Below, piece by piece: positions 10,212-19,848 of a stretch of 64,000 bases of DNA. Both the position numbers and the translations under genes were made by a program. Origin of the DNA: Thecamonas trahens ATCC 50062 (lineage: Eukaryota > Apusozoa > Apusomonadida > Apusomonadidae); contig NW_013657620.1 in NCBI RefSeq assembly GCF_000142905.1, positions 86,207 through 150,206 on the forward strand. Direction: 5' to 3'. The stretch's first letter is position 1. The number at the start of each line of letters is the position of its first letter. The notes beneath the pieces are model-generated. The model had not been told where the DNA came from, searched no databases, and saw only the letters and a list, made by a program, of their open reading frames with translations.

Positions 10212-10335
10212 TGCTGTTGTTGTTGTTGCTGCTGTTGTTGGTGGCGGTGGTGGTGGCGGGTGGTGGGGTGTGGGCGGCTGCCGGCAGACGGGTGGCTGGC
10301 GGGCGGGCGGACGGTGTGATGATGGTTGGACGGAT
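10212..10335. repeat. CAG/CAA-rich spacer between CLN3 stop and XPO6-like start
   Basis: The 124 bases separate two genes on the same minus strand. A trinucleotide run of TTG/CTG type at about 10212-10237 is followed by GGT/GGC-rich sequence. Read in the CLN3-shadow frame it yields Gln or Thr homopolymers, which explains why a long frame runs through it. Confidence 0.7.
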
Positions 10336-11711
10336 TCAATTGGAGCGAGAGAAGAGCGATGAGGCGGCCAGGGAGAGGAGGCGGCGAGCGGGGTGCTTTC
10401 CTTGGCGGGCAAGTGAGTCCTGGCGGTTCTTGAGCCACGGCTCGACAAAAAAGCCGGCAACGGCGGCGGCGACGATGCCGGTCGAGTCGCCGACCGAGGT
10501 GACACCGAGGGAGAACTCGCGGTAGCCCTCTTCGACGTCCTGGGAGATGCGGTAGAAGGCGTTGACGTAGGTGGCGCCACCAAGGAGACCCTCCCAGAAG
10601 ATGACGACAAAGACGATGTAGGCCGAGGGGAGGTAGAGAAAGTAGGCCTGCGACCAGAGGAAGACCAGGTTGATGAACTGGAGGACCGAGGGGATCCAGA
10701 TGCGGCGGATGGGGAAGAAATTGACCGAGGAGCGCGAGACAAAGACGCCAGATTGGTAGAGGAACTGATAGTATACGTAATACTCGTCCGGGTCGGAAAG
10801 GGCTTGGTAAAGTGGATGGTGGGCGAGACGGCCTGGTTGGCGAGGTACTCGGAAAAGTACACGAGCATGAGCGGGAGCATGTACTTGAGCAGCGGACCAA
10901 GGAGGCGGAAGCGTGTGGCGAGCGAGAGCTGGGCCGGACGGGCCCCCTTGAGCGAGCCGGGCTCTGGGTCGGGCTCGAACGAGCCGTTGCCGCGGAGAGC
11001 GACAACGCCTGACGGCCGCGCCAGCAGCGGCGCGCCTGCAGTGCGCCGCTCGGCGTCGGGATCGTCGAGAGGAACGTCTTCGATCCGCGCCCCACCGTCG
11101 AGCGAGGCCGAAAGCACCGGTGTGTCCTCAAACGGCTTGGCGAGCATGAAATAAAAGGCGATGAGGATGCCAAATGGAAAGACTGACGAGACGAGGAGGG
11201 TGAGCGGTGACGAGAGGCCGATCCACGATGTGAGCATGAGGTACATGAACGAGCCGAAGATGCCGGCGCCACCGGTGCCCGACGACCACGCCGAGACGGT
11301 GTTCTTGTGGTAGAACGAGGACATGGCGAGGAACGTGACTTCGCCAAAGCCGGCCGAGATTGACGCAAAGATGACGCCGGTTAGCCGCAGCCAGACTGAG
11401 GTGAGCCATCCGGTCATCTGGAAGGCAGCGACGCCAAAGATGGCCACGATCCACACTCGCAGCGAGTACGGGAGCTTGTGCATGAAGAACGGCGCGGTGA
11501 GCTTGAGCAAGAAAGTCGGCAGGATGTCTGCCAGAAGAACAGCCGACTTTGGAATATCTGGCGAGTCCTCCAGCAGATGCCCTGCTGCCGAGAGCATGAC
11601 AACATAGCCAAAGTTGTTGACCAGTCCACAAAGAAAGAACCCGATGAGATTGAGTGTGTACTGTCTGCGGGCGGCAGGCGAGGGATCTACAGCGGGGAGA
11701 GATGATCGCCA
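10336..11711 (-). CDS. CLN3: CLN3/battenin family lysosomal membrane protein (one-base frameshift; 5' end unresolved)
   Basis: CLN3 is a multi-span protein of the lysosome or vacuole whose loss causes juvenile Batten disease in humans. Near-diagnostic motifs are present: GLVNNFGYVVMLSAA, SAVLLADILPT, FASISAGFGEVTFL, SSGTGGAGIFGS, then YFSEYLANQ, and in the second frame EYYVYYQFLYQSGVFVSRSS, WEGLLGGATYVNAFY and REFSLGVTSVGDSTGI. The N-terminal and C-terminal halves lie in different frames. One extra base in the GGG at 10800-10802 joins them as TKPLSDPDEYYVYY. The stop is TGA at 10336-10338, after a short basic tail. In frame, the 5' side is closed by a TGA at 11712-11714 and no ATG precedes the first conserved segment, so a short first exon or another base error must supply the start. 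Confidence 0.9.
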
Positions 11712-11935
11712 TCAAACACAGCCAGTCGGTTCCCCATTGTGAGTCATATTCTGCCACATGCGGATCCTCTTAGCCTGAGCCCCCCCCTCCCTCCCCCCCC
11801 CACCCCCCCACCCCCTTCCCCCGTTCATCACTTCCGTCCATCGCCCCGCTCCGACGGTGACCTGTTGTGACGATAGCCCCGCTCTCTCTCCACGCATATA
11901 CACTGTTTTCATTCCGCTTGTGGCTTGGTGGCGGG
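11712..11935. promoter_or_regulatory. Bidirectional promoter region CLN3 / DUS2
   Basis: The gap of about 220 bases lies between two divergent genes. It holds an interrupted C tract (about 11780-11820) and a CATATACAC element at about 11895, some 40 bases before the DUS2 ATG, that could serve as a TATA-like site. The missing first exon of CLN3 may also lie here. Confidence 0.4.
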
Positions 11936-13267
11936 ATGGCGGCAGCCGGTGTGGCAAGCAAGACCATGGCGACAACTACTTTGGCAAGCACCACTGCCGG
12001 CATGGCCACAACCACGGCTGCAGCATCAGCTGCCGCTGGCACTCGGTCTCTGCCGCAACCGTCATCGACATCGTCTTCTCCCGCAGATGCATCTGGTTCA
12101 GCAGGTACAGGAGCAGTGCCATCTGAATGGAGCTATGTAGGAAAGAAGATCTTGGCTCCCATGGTCCGAGTTGGCACTTTGCCTATGAGACTGCTGGCTC
12201 TCGAGTACGGCGCCGATATGGTGTACACGCCCGAGCTCATCGCGCACAAGCTCGCTCGGTGCGTGAGGGTTGAGAACGAACGTCTTGGCTGTGTCGACTT
12301 TATGGACGATGACTCGCTTGTGCTCCGCATCGCGCCTGCTGAGCGCCACGCGGTTGTACTCCAGATCGGGGCGGCCGACAAGGATCTTGCTCTCCGTGCT
12401 GCTCGCCTGTGCGAGGCCGACATCAATGCCGTTGACCTCAACATGGGCTGCCCCAAGCCGTTCTCGGTCAAGGGCGGCATGGGCGCCGCTCTGCTCAAGA
12501 CGCCTGAAAAGGCTGTGGAGATTCTGACGACGCTCGTCAGCTCGCTCTCTATCCCAGTCACCTGCAAGATCCGCCTGCTCGAGGATGACGAGTCAACCAT
12601 TGCCCTTGTCAAGCAGCTGGCGGCGACGGGCGTGTCAGCCATCGGCGTCCACGGGCGGACTCGCGACATGCGTCCGCGCGAGCCTGCGCTGTGGGCGAGG
12701 ATCAAGGCTGTTGCCGACGCTGTCGACGTGCCCATCATTGCCAACGGTGACTGCTTCAAGTTCGAGGACTTTGCCACTATGACCGCCGCCACCGGTGCAG
12801 CGTCGATCATGGTTGCCCGTGGCGCCCAGTGGAACGTCTCGCTCTTCTCGCCCGACGGCATGGTGCCGCCGGCCGAGGTTGCCGCCCGCTACACCCGCCT
12901 AGCCCTGCACTGGGGCATGGCGCCGGGCAACGCCAAGTTTACGCTCAACGCCATGACCACCTTTGGCATGGGCCCAGCCATTCAGGCGGCAAAGACGTGG
13001 GCTGACCTTGCCAGTATGTTTAAGCTCGAAAACGAGTACGAGCTCCTCTGCACCGCCTCGGGCTCGGAGCACGCCAACTGGGTGCCGTCGTCGCGAACCC
13101 GTGCCAAGATGGAGCGCATCAAGCGGTCACGGGCGGAAAAAGCCCGCAACACCGCCAAGAAGCGCTCGGCCACAGACGCGGCCAGCAAGCGTCCAGCCGC
13201 AGATGCCGCCGCCGGAGCCGGCCCGGCCAAAAAGGCGAAGCGGCTCGACGCGACAGCGTCGGCGTGA
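11936..13267 (+). CDS. DUS2: tRNA-dihydrouridine synthase 2
   Basis: A flavin enzyme that reduces uridine to dihydrouridine in tRNA (position 20 for the DUS2 group). The 443-residue protein shows the TIM-barrel landmarks: KKILAPMVRVGTLPMRLLA, DLNMGCPKPFSVKGGMGAAL with the catalytic Cys at about residue 172, VTCKIRLL, IGVHGRTRDMRP, VPIIANGDCFKFEDF and SIMVARGAQWNVSLF. The last is typical of DUS2. The first ATG in frame is 11936 and adds about 75 Ala/Ser/Thr-rich residues before the enzyme, possibly a targeting or disordered leader. The C-terminus is a Lys/Arg-rich tail (KRIKRSRAEKARNTAKKR) instead of the double-stranded-RNA-binding domain of the animal enzyme, so tRNA grip may rely on charge. 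Confidence 0.94.
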   Translation: MAAAGVASKTMATTTLASTTAGMATTTAAASAAAGTRSLPQPSSTSSSPADASGSAGTGAVPSEWSYVGKKILAPMVRVGTLPMRLLALEYGADMVYTPELIAHKLARCVRVENERLGCVDFMDDDSLVLRIAPAERHAVVLQIGAADKDLALRAARLCEADINAVDLNMGCPKPFSVKGGMGAALLKTPEKAVEILTTLVSSLSIPVTCKIRLLEDDESTIALVKQLAATGVSAIGVHGRTRDMRPREPALWARIKAVADAVDVPIIANGDCFKFEDFATMTAATGAASIMVARGAQWNVSLFSPDGMVPPAEVAARYTRLALHWGMAPGNAKFTLNAMTTFGMGPAIQAAKTWADLASMFKLENEYELLCTASGSEHANWVPSSRTRAKMERIKRSRAEKARNTAKKRSATDAASKRPAADAAAGAGPAKKAKRLDATASA

Positions 13268-13289
13268 CCACCTGCCTCGGCGTCGAGCT

Positions 13290-15590
13290 TCAGCGCGCGC
13301 GGTGAGTGAGCGTCTTGATCTGGTGGATGATGGCCGACGGCAACGGCGCGGCGGCGCGCTGTAGCGCGTACGAGAGGTCGGCGAGGGTGACCCGCCGCGA
13401 CGCGCTCGTCCCGTGGACCGGCATGAGGCGGATGTTGAGGTTGGAGAGCTCGAGGGTCTCGTCGGCCGTGGGCGCCGTCTTGGTGCGGAGCTCGATGTAC
13501 CGCTCCTGCTCTGCCGGCGAGAACGAGGCCCAGACCGGGAACGCCGCCAGCGACGCCTTGAGCGCCGCCTGCTCGTTGGCGAGCGACGTGCTCTTTGTCC
13601 GGCCCACCATGACGGCAGCAATCGAGTTGGCCGATTCCTGCTCGGCCCGCGCCTCCTCGGCAGCAGTAAACTCGTCGAGCTTCATGAGCAGCGCCTCGTA
13701 CTTGCGCGGGTTGCGCTCGAGTCGCGCCCGCTCGGCCTGTGCCACCTGGAACGCCGCCTTCTCCGCCGCCTCGCGCGCCTGCCACTTCTTGGTGTGCCGC
13801 TCGCGGATGTCCGCCAGCAGCCGCCGCACGTCTGTCGTAATGACGTCGCCCGGATGCGACTCGGACGGCAGCCGGGCCACCTTGGTCCGCGCCTTGGACG
13901 CCTTGATCGCCGCCTCCACAATCCGCGTCATGTACTCCTTCAGTGCAAGGTCGAGGTACTCGAGCGCAGGCCCGGTCATGTTGCGGACAAGCACCTTCTT
14001 GAACGCCTCAGCGCGCCGGTTGGCAGCCCGTGAGTTGGGCGGAAACCGGTACGGGCCGGCGGCCTCGATGAGCGCTGTCTCGTCGAGGACCTGCTTGACA
14101 AGCTCGAGCATCGGCGCAGGCTCACAAAGCCGGATTGTTCCGCCGCCAATGGCGTGGCCCTCGGACGCGAGCGTCCGCTCCGCCGCCGCTCGGTTAGTCT
14201 TGGTCCGCCGCGCAATCGACGCCATCATCATTGCGCGCTCCTGCGTCAGGTCGACGTTGCCCGGGAAGAGCTGCGCCACGTCGCCGCCGCCGCTGCCGCC
14301 ACCACCTGCCGCCGAGCTCGACGCCTCGGCGCGCCGCGAGGCCGACGCCGAGTTCGACGCGGCGCGCCTGCCTGCGCGTGAATCTTCCTCGTCATCGTCA
14401 TCGCCACCGCCGATCACAGACCGCCCGAGCTCGTCGAGCTTACGCCGCTTGACGTCGGCCATCTCGGCCGCGAGCCGCTTGCGCTTGCGCGACTCGTCCT
14501 CGGCCGACGGCGCCGATGCTGTGCCACCGTTTGACGCCGGCGGCGCCGTTGCCGCCGCCGTCGGAACATAGATCGAGAGCGCCACCTCCATAGTGTACGT
14601 GAGGTACCGGTCGCGGTCCGTTGGCGAGAGCGAAACAATGGCGGCCTTGATCGCCTCGTTCATGAGGTACTGCTGCGACTCGCCGTTCGGGTTGGTGTAC
14701 GAAATGTGGCCCGACGAGCTGAGCGTTGCCTTGCCCTTCGGCACGTAGTCGGGCGGAATGCCTGCGAGGCCCGTCGCGGCCGAGGCCTGCTGGGACTGCT
14801 GCTCGGCGGCAAAGGCCTTGGCGCACGACTCGACAAGGTACCTGTGGCCTTCCGCGGCACCCAGTGACTCGACGTACTGCTTGAGAGGCAGAGTGTACTC
14901 GAAGGTCTTGACCCTGCCGCGCGGATCCGTAAAGGTGATGCGATCGCCGACAACAATGACTTCGCCGAGCGGATGGCCACGGCTCCCGATGTCAAAGTCG
15001 TCGTCCGAGTCGTCGTCGGAGCCGTCGCCTGCGTTGTCGTCGTCGTCGTCGGACCCGTTGTCGCCCTTCTCGTCCTCCATCACTACACCAGCAGCCACAT
15101 CGCGCTTCCGTTGCAAGGCTTTCGCACCCGCAGCCGCCCCCTGCTGAGGAGTGAGCGTAACATGGACCTTGCCGGCACGAGCCGAGCGGACCTTCTGGTC
15201 AGCGACAGCCAAAGCCCGAGCCAGACCCGACTTTGTGGTCATAGCCTCAAGCAGAGCAGCCCGAGCCTCCTCATCAAGAGGAAGCGGAATGAGGTATGTG
15301 GAGAGAGCGAGATAGACGCGGACTGTGTTGGGCACACCAGGCTCGGCCAGAATGACGGGATTCTGATTGACCCAACCACGGAGAGCACCCGAGTATGTAC
15401 GATAAGCAGACTTTGACAATTCTTGTCGGACAGCAGCCAGAAATTCATCAACAGACATGCTCCCTCCCATCATCTGCGTAAAGTACGTGGTAATCACATC
15501 GATGTTCTTCCTCGGCAGCTTGTCCTTGTAGCTTTCAAAGTGGCCTGCGACCTGCTCCACAAGGAACTCGCGGTTGTACTTGGACGACAT
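13290..15590 (-). CDS. TAF4-like TFIID subunit (RST-like N-terminus, TAF4-type C-terminus)
   Basis: The 766-residue protein starts at the ATG at 15590 (MSSKYNREFL). The C-terminal part from about residue 538 resembles the TAF4 histone-fold/TAF4 domain: ALEYLDLALKEYMTRIVEAA, then DVRRLLADIRERHTKKWQ, and near the end RRVTLADLSYALQ, which fits the final TAF4 helix. The N-terminus (about 20-60, ITTYFTQMMGGSMSVDEFLA) resembles the RST domain found in plant TAF4. Between them lie an acidic Asp/Ser run (SDDDDDN), a basic KRKRLAAEM motif and low-complexity segments. TAF4 pairs with TAF12 in the TFIID core. The ORF extends upstream to 16097 only through microsatellite sequence, which I treat as 5' noncoding. 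The assignment is moderate; a domain search would settle it. Confidence 0.55.
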   Translation of the reverse strand: MSSKYNREFLVEQVAGHFESYKDKLPRKNIDVITTYFTQMMGGSMSVDEFLAAVRQELSKSAYRTYSGALRGWVNQNPVILAEPGVPNTVRVYLALSTYLIPLPLDEEARAALLEAMTTKSGLARALAVADQKVRSARAGKVHVTLTPQQGAAAGAKALQRKRDVAAGVVMEDEKGDNGSDDDDDNAGDGSDDDSDDDFDIGSRGHPLGEVIVVGDRITFTDPRGRVKTFEYTLPLKQYVESLGAAEGHRYLVESCAKAFAAEQQSQQASAATGLAGIPPDYVPKGKATLSSSGHISYTNPNGESQQYLMNEAIKAAIVSLSPTDRDRYLTYTMEVALSIYVPTAAATAPPASNGGTASAPSAEDESRKRKRLAAEMADVKRRKLDELGRSVIGGGDDDDEEDSRAGRRAASNSASASRRAEASSSAAGGGGSGGGDVAQLFPGNVDLTQERAMMMASIARRTKTNRAAAERTLASEGHAIGGGTIRLCEPAPMLELVKQVLDETALIEAAGPYRFPPNSRAANRRAEAFKKVLVRNMTGPALEYLDLALKEYMTRIVEAAIKASKARTKVARLPSESHPGDVITTDVRRLLADIRERHTKKWQAREAAEKAAFQVAQAERARLERNPRKYEALLMKLDEFTAAEEARAEQESANSIAAVMVGRTKSTSLANEQAALKASLAAFPVWASFSPAEQERYIELRTKTAPTADETLELSNLNIRLMPVHGTSASRRVTLADLSYALQRAAAPLPSAIIHQIKTLTHRAR

Positions 15591-15799
15591 AGCGAGGTAA
15601 GGTAAGGTGGCGTAAGGCGTATGTGTGCGTGTGTGAAGGGTGTGTGTATGTGCGTGTGTGGAGGGGAGGGGGGGGGGGAGGGGGGGAGTGGTGTGGCCGT
15701 GGTTGCTGAGCGGGGGTAGCGGTAGTGGTAGTGGTGGTGGTCGAGGCGGTCGGCTGGCCGTGGCTGGCGGTCCGGTCGGCAGCGACACGGCGTCTCGGC

Positions 15800-15848
15800 G
15801 ACTCGGCGACTCGGCGACTCGGCCGACTCGGCGACTCGGCGACTCGGC
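15800..15848. repeat. 8-bp tandem repeat GACTCGGC
   Basis: About six copies of GACTCGGC, interrupted once by an extra C. They lie upstream of the TAF4-like start codon. Confidence 0.85.
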
Positions 15849-15973
15849 GACCAGCGAGTGGGGGGGAGGGGGGAAGGCTGAAATGAGGCGATTCAGAGGT
15901 TGATGGGGGATTTTCGAGGTAGGAAAGGCTGTGATGTGGTGTAGGGCGGCTGGGTAGTGTGATGGCCTGGAGG

Positions 15974-15977
<4 letters not shown>

Positions 15978-16013
<36 letters not shown>
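15978..16013. repeat. TG dinucleotide microsatellite
   Basis: An almost perfect run of TG, about 17 copies. On the minus strand it would translate to a Thr-His run, which explains a spurious upstream extension of the TAF4-like frame. Confidence 0.95.
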
Positions 16014-16014
<1 letters not shown>

Positions 16015-16342
16015 GTTTCGGAGTTGCAAGCAAAGAGAGCGAGTGCTTGATCAACGATAGTGACCTCGTCACGGCACCTCATAGTCCGACAGCGCACTCG
16101 TGATTCGAGCCGCGCTCACATCACGCCATCCAAGACGGATCCAACGACTCCATCCTACCTGCTCGTAGACCAAGCCCACGACTCAAATCGAATCAGCAAT
16201 TATTATCGGTGACCGACGAGCTGTGAGCGGCGGCGAGCAAAGATCGGGTGGCGGGTGGCGGGCGGAGGGCGGTGGGCGGCAGGCGGTGGGCGGCGGCAGC
16301 ACCCGACTGGCGTCGTCGACAGCGGAAGGGGCGGCAGTATCC

Positions 16343-18271
16343 ATGGCCGGGCTCGCCTGGGAGGACTACCTTATCCAGAGCAAAATAGGGACAGGTGCCT
16401 TTTCCACTGTCTACAAAGCACAGCACAAGGTGACCAAGAACCTTGTGGCCATCAAAGCTATCCGTGTACGCCTTGCCCAATGCGGCGCCTGTCTCGGCTC
16501 AGCCTTCCTCCACTTTGGCCGCAAAGTTTTGAATCAACCCAAGTCAGCAACGCAGGTCTTGGAGGAAGGGGCTATCTTTGCAGACGTGTTGAGACGGCGA
16601 AGAGTAGAAGGAGAGACCGGAGATTGAGTGTGGAGGAGGGAAGGGGGTTGGAAACGATACTTACCAACTATTGAATGTGTGGGTGTGTTTGCGGGCTGTT
16701 GCGGGCGTGGAACGTGGTGTGGCGTGACCGGCGACTTGCGGGCGTGGGTCTGGCTCGTGGCATGGAACGGCGACGGGGGGGGACGGGCTCGCCCGGGGGA
16801 GGGGGGACAGAGAGCGCGACTGTCGAAGAAGCAACAAGCAAATCTCAAGCTGGAGCAGTCTATTCTCAAGTCTTTGGACGATGACAATGTGGTGCAGCTG
16901 TACGAGATCATGAAGACGGAGAAGCACATCTACCTGATCATGGAGTTCTGTGGCGGTGGCGATTTGCACAAGTTTATCAAGGACCGTGGCTCGCTGCCCG
17001 AGGCAGTTGCCATCCACTGCTTGCGGGAGATTGCAGCTGGCCTGCGTGTCCTCCAGGACCGCAACCTCATCCATCGCGACCTCAAGCCGCAGAACCTGTT
17101 GATCGGGGCGCCAGTCGGCCCGAATGGCATGCCGTCGCTCAAGCTCGCCGACTTTGGCCTTGCGCGGTATATCGAGGAGGAGGACTTGGCAGCCACGCTG
17201 TGCGGGTCACCGACGTACATGGCACCAGAGGTGCTGTCGGGCAAGCCTTACTCGGCCAAGGCCGACCTGTGGTCGGTGGGCGCTATCTTCTTCGAAATGC
17301 TCACCGGAACGCCGCCGTTTGTTGCCTCGAACCACATCGAGCTGCTCCGCAAGATGCAGCGGGCGCCGCCGCCGATTCCACGCGCCGCCAAGATCTCGTC
17401 GACCTCGCGTTATCTCATCCAGTCGTGCCTGCTGATTGTCAACCCGGCGAAGCGCATTTCCTTTGACGAGTTCTTCACCCACCCGTATGTGACGTACAAG
17501 GGTCCGATTGCGCTCGGCGCGGCGGGGACGGGAGCGGGAGCTGACCCTGCGGCTGCTGCTACCCCGCCACCGGCTGCCGCCGCCACGGCCGCCGCACTTG
17601 CGGGCTACTCGGCGCCGCTCACGCCATCGTCTGCCTCGGGCAGCGACTCGGGCAGCGACTCGTCGGATGCCGACGACGACGACAAGTTCTACTCGGCGCT
17701 CGCCGCCAAGCACAAGAGCCGTGTTGGCCCTGCGCGGCTAGCCACGCCGGCCCGCGACGCCTCATTTTACTCGGACGAGTACTACTCGGACGACGATGGT
17801 GAGAGCGGGCCGGAAGCTGTCGAGGCGATGCGGGCAAGAGCAGGTGGCCGCGTCAGACCAAGTGCGGTCAAGGCCGATGCTAGCGCTGCTCAGAGCGCGG
17901 CAGCGTCGGCGCGGACCCCGCTCACCTCGAACGCTGACAACGTGCTGCAAGAGGAGCTCGCGCGGCTGGAGCGGCTCAAGGCGCGGCACCAGGCGGCACT
18001 GCGCGGGCCGGCGGCTGGCGGCGGAGCATCTGTAGCGGCGGTGCCGGCCCGTAAGCGTCCGCCGCCACCGGCAGTCCAGGCGCGGCAGGCGTATCCCGGC
18101 GCCGCTGTCCGCTCGCTTGCAGCCATCTCGGCCTCGGTCTCGTCATCGCGTTCAGGCTCGGGCGGCTCAAGCTCGGGCTCGGGCGGCTCGGTCGACTTTG
18201 ACGTTTGGCGACAGCGGGCCATGGAGAAGATTGCGCAGATGAATGCCATGCTGGATGCGCAGGCGCAGTGA
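16343..18271 (+). CDS. ATG1: Atg1/ULK-family serine/threonine kinase (two exons)
   Basis: The kinase that starts autophagy in the ULK family. Exons are 16343-16465 and 16811-18271 (527 residues); donor GTACGC and acceptor GACAG join in phase 0. Exon 1 has the glycine loop (IGTGAFSTVYKA) and the catalytic Lys (VAIKAI). Exon 2 carries HRDLKPQNLLI (about residue 130), the DFG motif in LADFGLARYI (about 155), and LAATLCGSPTYMAPEVLSG, which is characteristic of ULK/Atg1. The kinase domain ends near residue 268. The rest is Ala/Ser/Pro-rich and disordered, with an acidic YYSDDDGESG patch and a short helical end (MEKIAQMNAMLDAQ). The C-terminal Atg13-binding region of animal ULK1/2 is not recognisable. 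Confidence 0.9.
16466..16810 (+). other. Intron of the ATG1-like gene
   Basis: Length 345 bases, GTACGC at the donor and GGGACAG at the acceptor, placed 41 codons after the start. It is G-rich on the sense strand, with no classical polypyrimidine tract next to the acceptor. In-frame stops occur in it, so it cannot be coding. Confidence 0.8.
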
Positions 18272-18804
18272 TGGCTAACCATCATCGTAAACACCATGTT
18301 GCCAAACCGTGACTCGGTTCGCCGATTCGTCGTTGGCCGGTCGAGTGGCAGACGGCCAGGGAGGCCGCGGGCACGACTCGGCGGCCAAAGTGTTGGGGAT
18401 TTAGTGGCAACGAGAGCAAAGTCGACCTCTCTTTCAGCGTACGTTAACACGGCATCGATCCCGTAGCCAGTGAGAGAGTGTTATGGCATTGGTCTGAGCA
18501 AGTCCCAGGTCTTTACCCAGACACAACCAGCTTGCCATGTAGCTCTTGCGGTGTACATACCCATGAGTGTGTTCCTGACATCTGTTGCTACCTCTATCTG
18601 CATCTAGCCGCGTTGGCGAGACCGTCTCCAACGGGCAGATATTTGTTTGCATCGATGGCCGACACGACCGTCTCTTGACCAGCCGCAGCACGGCGTTCTT
18701 GCAGCCCCTCCACCTCCCCCCACCCTTGCCCACAACCCCCACCCACCTCTCTCTACTCTACTCACCATCCTCTATCCACCCATACTATCTGTGTATAGTT
18801 TAAG
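18272..18804. promoter_or_regulatory. Spacer and RPL29 promoter/5' leader
   Basis: The 533 bases follow the kinase stop. The last 100 bases before the RPL29 ATG are strongly pyrimidine-rich (CTCTCTACTCTACTCACC and similar), as is often seen at ribosomal-protein gene starts. No repeat or gene was found in the first half. Confidence 0.5.
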
Positions 18805-19748
18805 ATGGCCAAGTCCAAGAACCAGTACGTTTCATGCTCCCCCACCTTCCCGCCCACCTCCATCCGACCACTCCGACCACTTCCACTCCGACCCCCCCTG
18901 CACACCCACCACGGCCATGGTCCTCGCTCCCCCCCCCTTCACCCACCAACAACCACCAACTCCTCCACCCCCTGCTGGGTAGAGGTAGCATTGGTCCTGT
19001 GTTTTGGGGTCCCTGTGTGAGGGGGAAGGGAGTGGGTGGGAGTCATTCTGTCGGTATCGGTGGTGTTCGTGTGTGTCGGTCTGCTGTGGTAGAAGAGGAG
19101 GTGAGGGGGAAGGAGGAGAGGGAAGGAGAAGGACCGCCCCCCCCCCCCCTCCCCTCCCTCCCCTTCCCCCCCCCCTCCCCTCCCTTCCCCTCCCTTCCCC
19201 TCCCTCCACCCTCTCCGTTATCTCTCGCCTTCCGTCCTCTCCCTCCCTCCCTCCCTTCCCCCCGCACTCTATTTTCATCCCCTTGGAGGTATTATTGTCG
19301 GTGGTGGACGTGGAGGTGGAGGTGGTGGAGGTGGAGGTGGACGTGAAGGTGGAGGTGGACTGGACGTGGTGATACAAGAGGCAGCCCTGGTCTGGCCTGT
19401 ATGCTTGCTGTTCTTGGTGGGCGTGCAGGCTGGATGATTGGCTGCTCTCAGTGTGTCCACTCCGTCACTCTCCCTCGCCCTCTCCCCGGCTGCTACCTCC
19501 GATACCCCCCCCCCCCCTTCCCTCCCCCCCCCCCCTCCCATCAATGTCTCACACTCTTTAATGTTGTCGTGTACAGCACCAACCACAACCAGACGCGCAA
19601 GGCGCACCGCAACGGCATCAAGAAGGCCAAGACCTACCGCAACGCCGCGATGAAGAGCATGAACCACAAGTTCCGCCGCAACCAGCGCCATGCCCGCAAG
19701 GCCTACAAGGCCATGCTCGACGCTCGTGACGCCGAGAACAAGGCCTAA
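18805..19748 (+). CDS. RPL29: 60S ribosomal protein L29 (eL29), two exons
   Basis: A small basic protein of the large ribosomal subunit. Exons are 18805-18824 and 19577-19748, coding 63 residues. The first exon encodes MAKSKN plus two bases. After the GTACGT donor, the acceptor GTACAG restores HTNHNQTRKAHRNGIKKAK, matching the very conserved eL29 start. The basic tail follows (RRNQRHARKAYKAMLDARD). AATAAA is at 19764-19769, just past the stop. The 752-base intron, placed after codon 6, is filled with C tracts and an internal G-rich part and is four times longer than the coding sequence. Confidence 0.97.
18825..19576 (+). other. RPL29 intron with extended C tracts
   Basis: GTACGT donor and GTACAG acceptor flank 752 bases. 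C runs lie at about 19137-19150, 19165-19175 and 19506-19545, with a G/A-rich island near 19080-19130. Repeated GGTGGAGGTGGA units lie at about 19305-19370. Long early introns in ribosomal-protein genes often raise expression, which is possible here. Confidence 0.88.
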
Positions 19749-19763
19749 ACGGAACCGGCTCTC

Positions 19764-19769
19764 AATAAA
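19764..19769 (+). terminator. Polyadenylation signal AATAAA of RPL29
   Basis: A canonical AATAAA 16 bases after the RPL29 stop codon. It is the clearest poly(A) hexamer in the window; most other genes lack an obvious one. Confidence 0.7.
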
Positions 19770-19848
19770 CGTCATCAACGGTGGTCCTGCATGTGGATGA
19801 TGATGATGATGGTGATGTGTGTGTGTGTGGTGTGGTGTGTGTGTGCAT

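Larger units (their letters stand above)
15591..16342. promoter_or_regulatory. Divergent intergenic region rich in microsatellites (TAF4-like / ATG1)
   Basis: About 750 bases lie between divergent starts. From left to right: TG-rich stretches and G tracts (about 15620-15690), a GGTAGT/GGTGGT run, an 8-bp GACTCGGC repeat (about 15800-15848), further G tracts, and a TG dinucleotide run of about 17 copies at 15978-16013. The last 130 bases before the kinase start are GGCGG-rich. No gene is seen. Confidence 0.55.

Noticed and set aside
11679-11720. A 33-base intron giving CLN3 an upstream ATG
   Set aside because: GTGTTT...CTGTAG would join in frame, but 33 bases is too short for a normal spliceosomal intron; left as unresolved.
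15591-16097. N-terminal extension of the TAF4-like protein
   Set aside because: The extra residues are Thr-His and Arg-Ser-Pro repeats made by microsatellites; conserved-looking protein starts at 15590.
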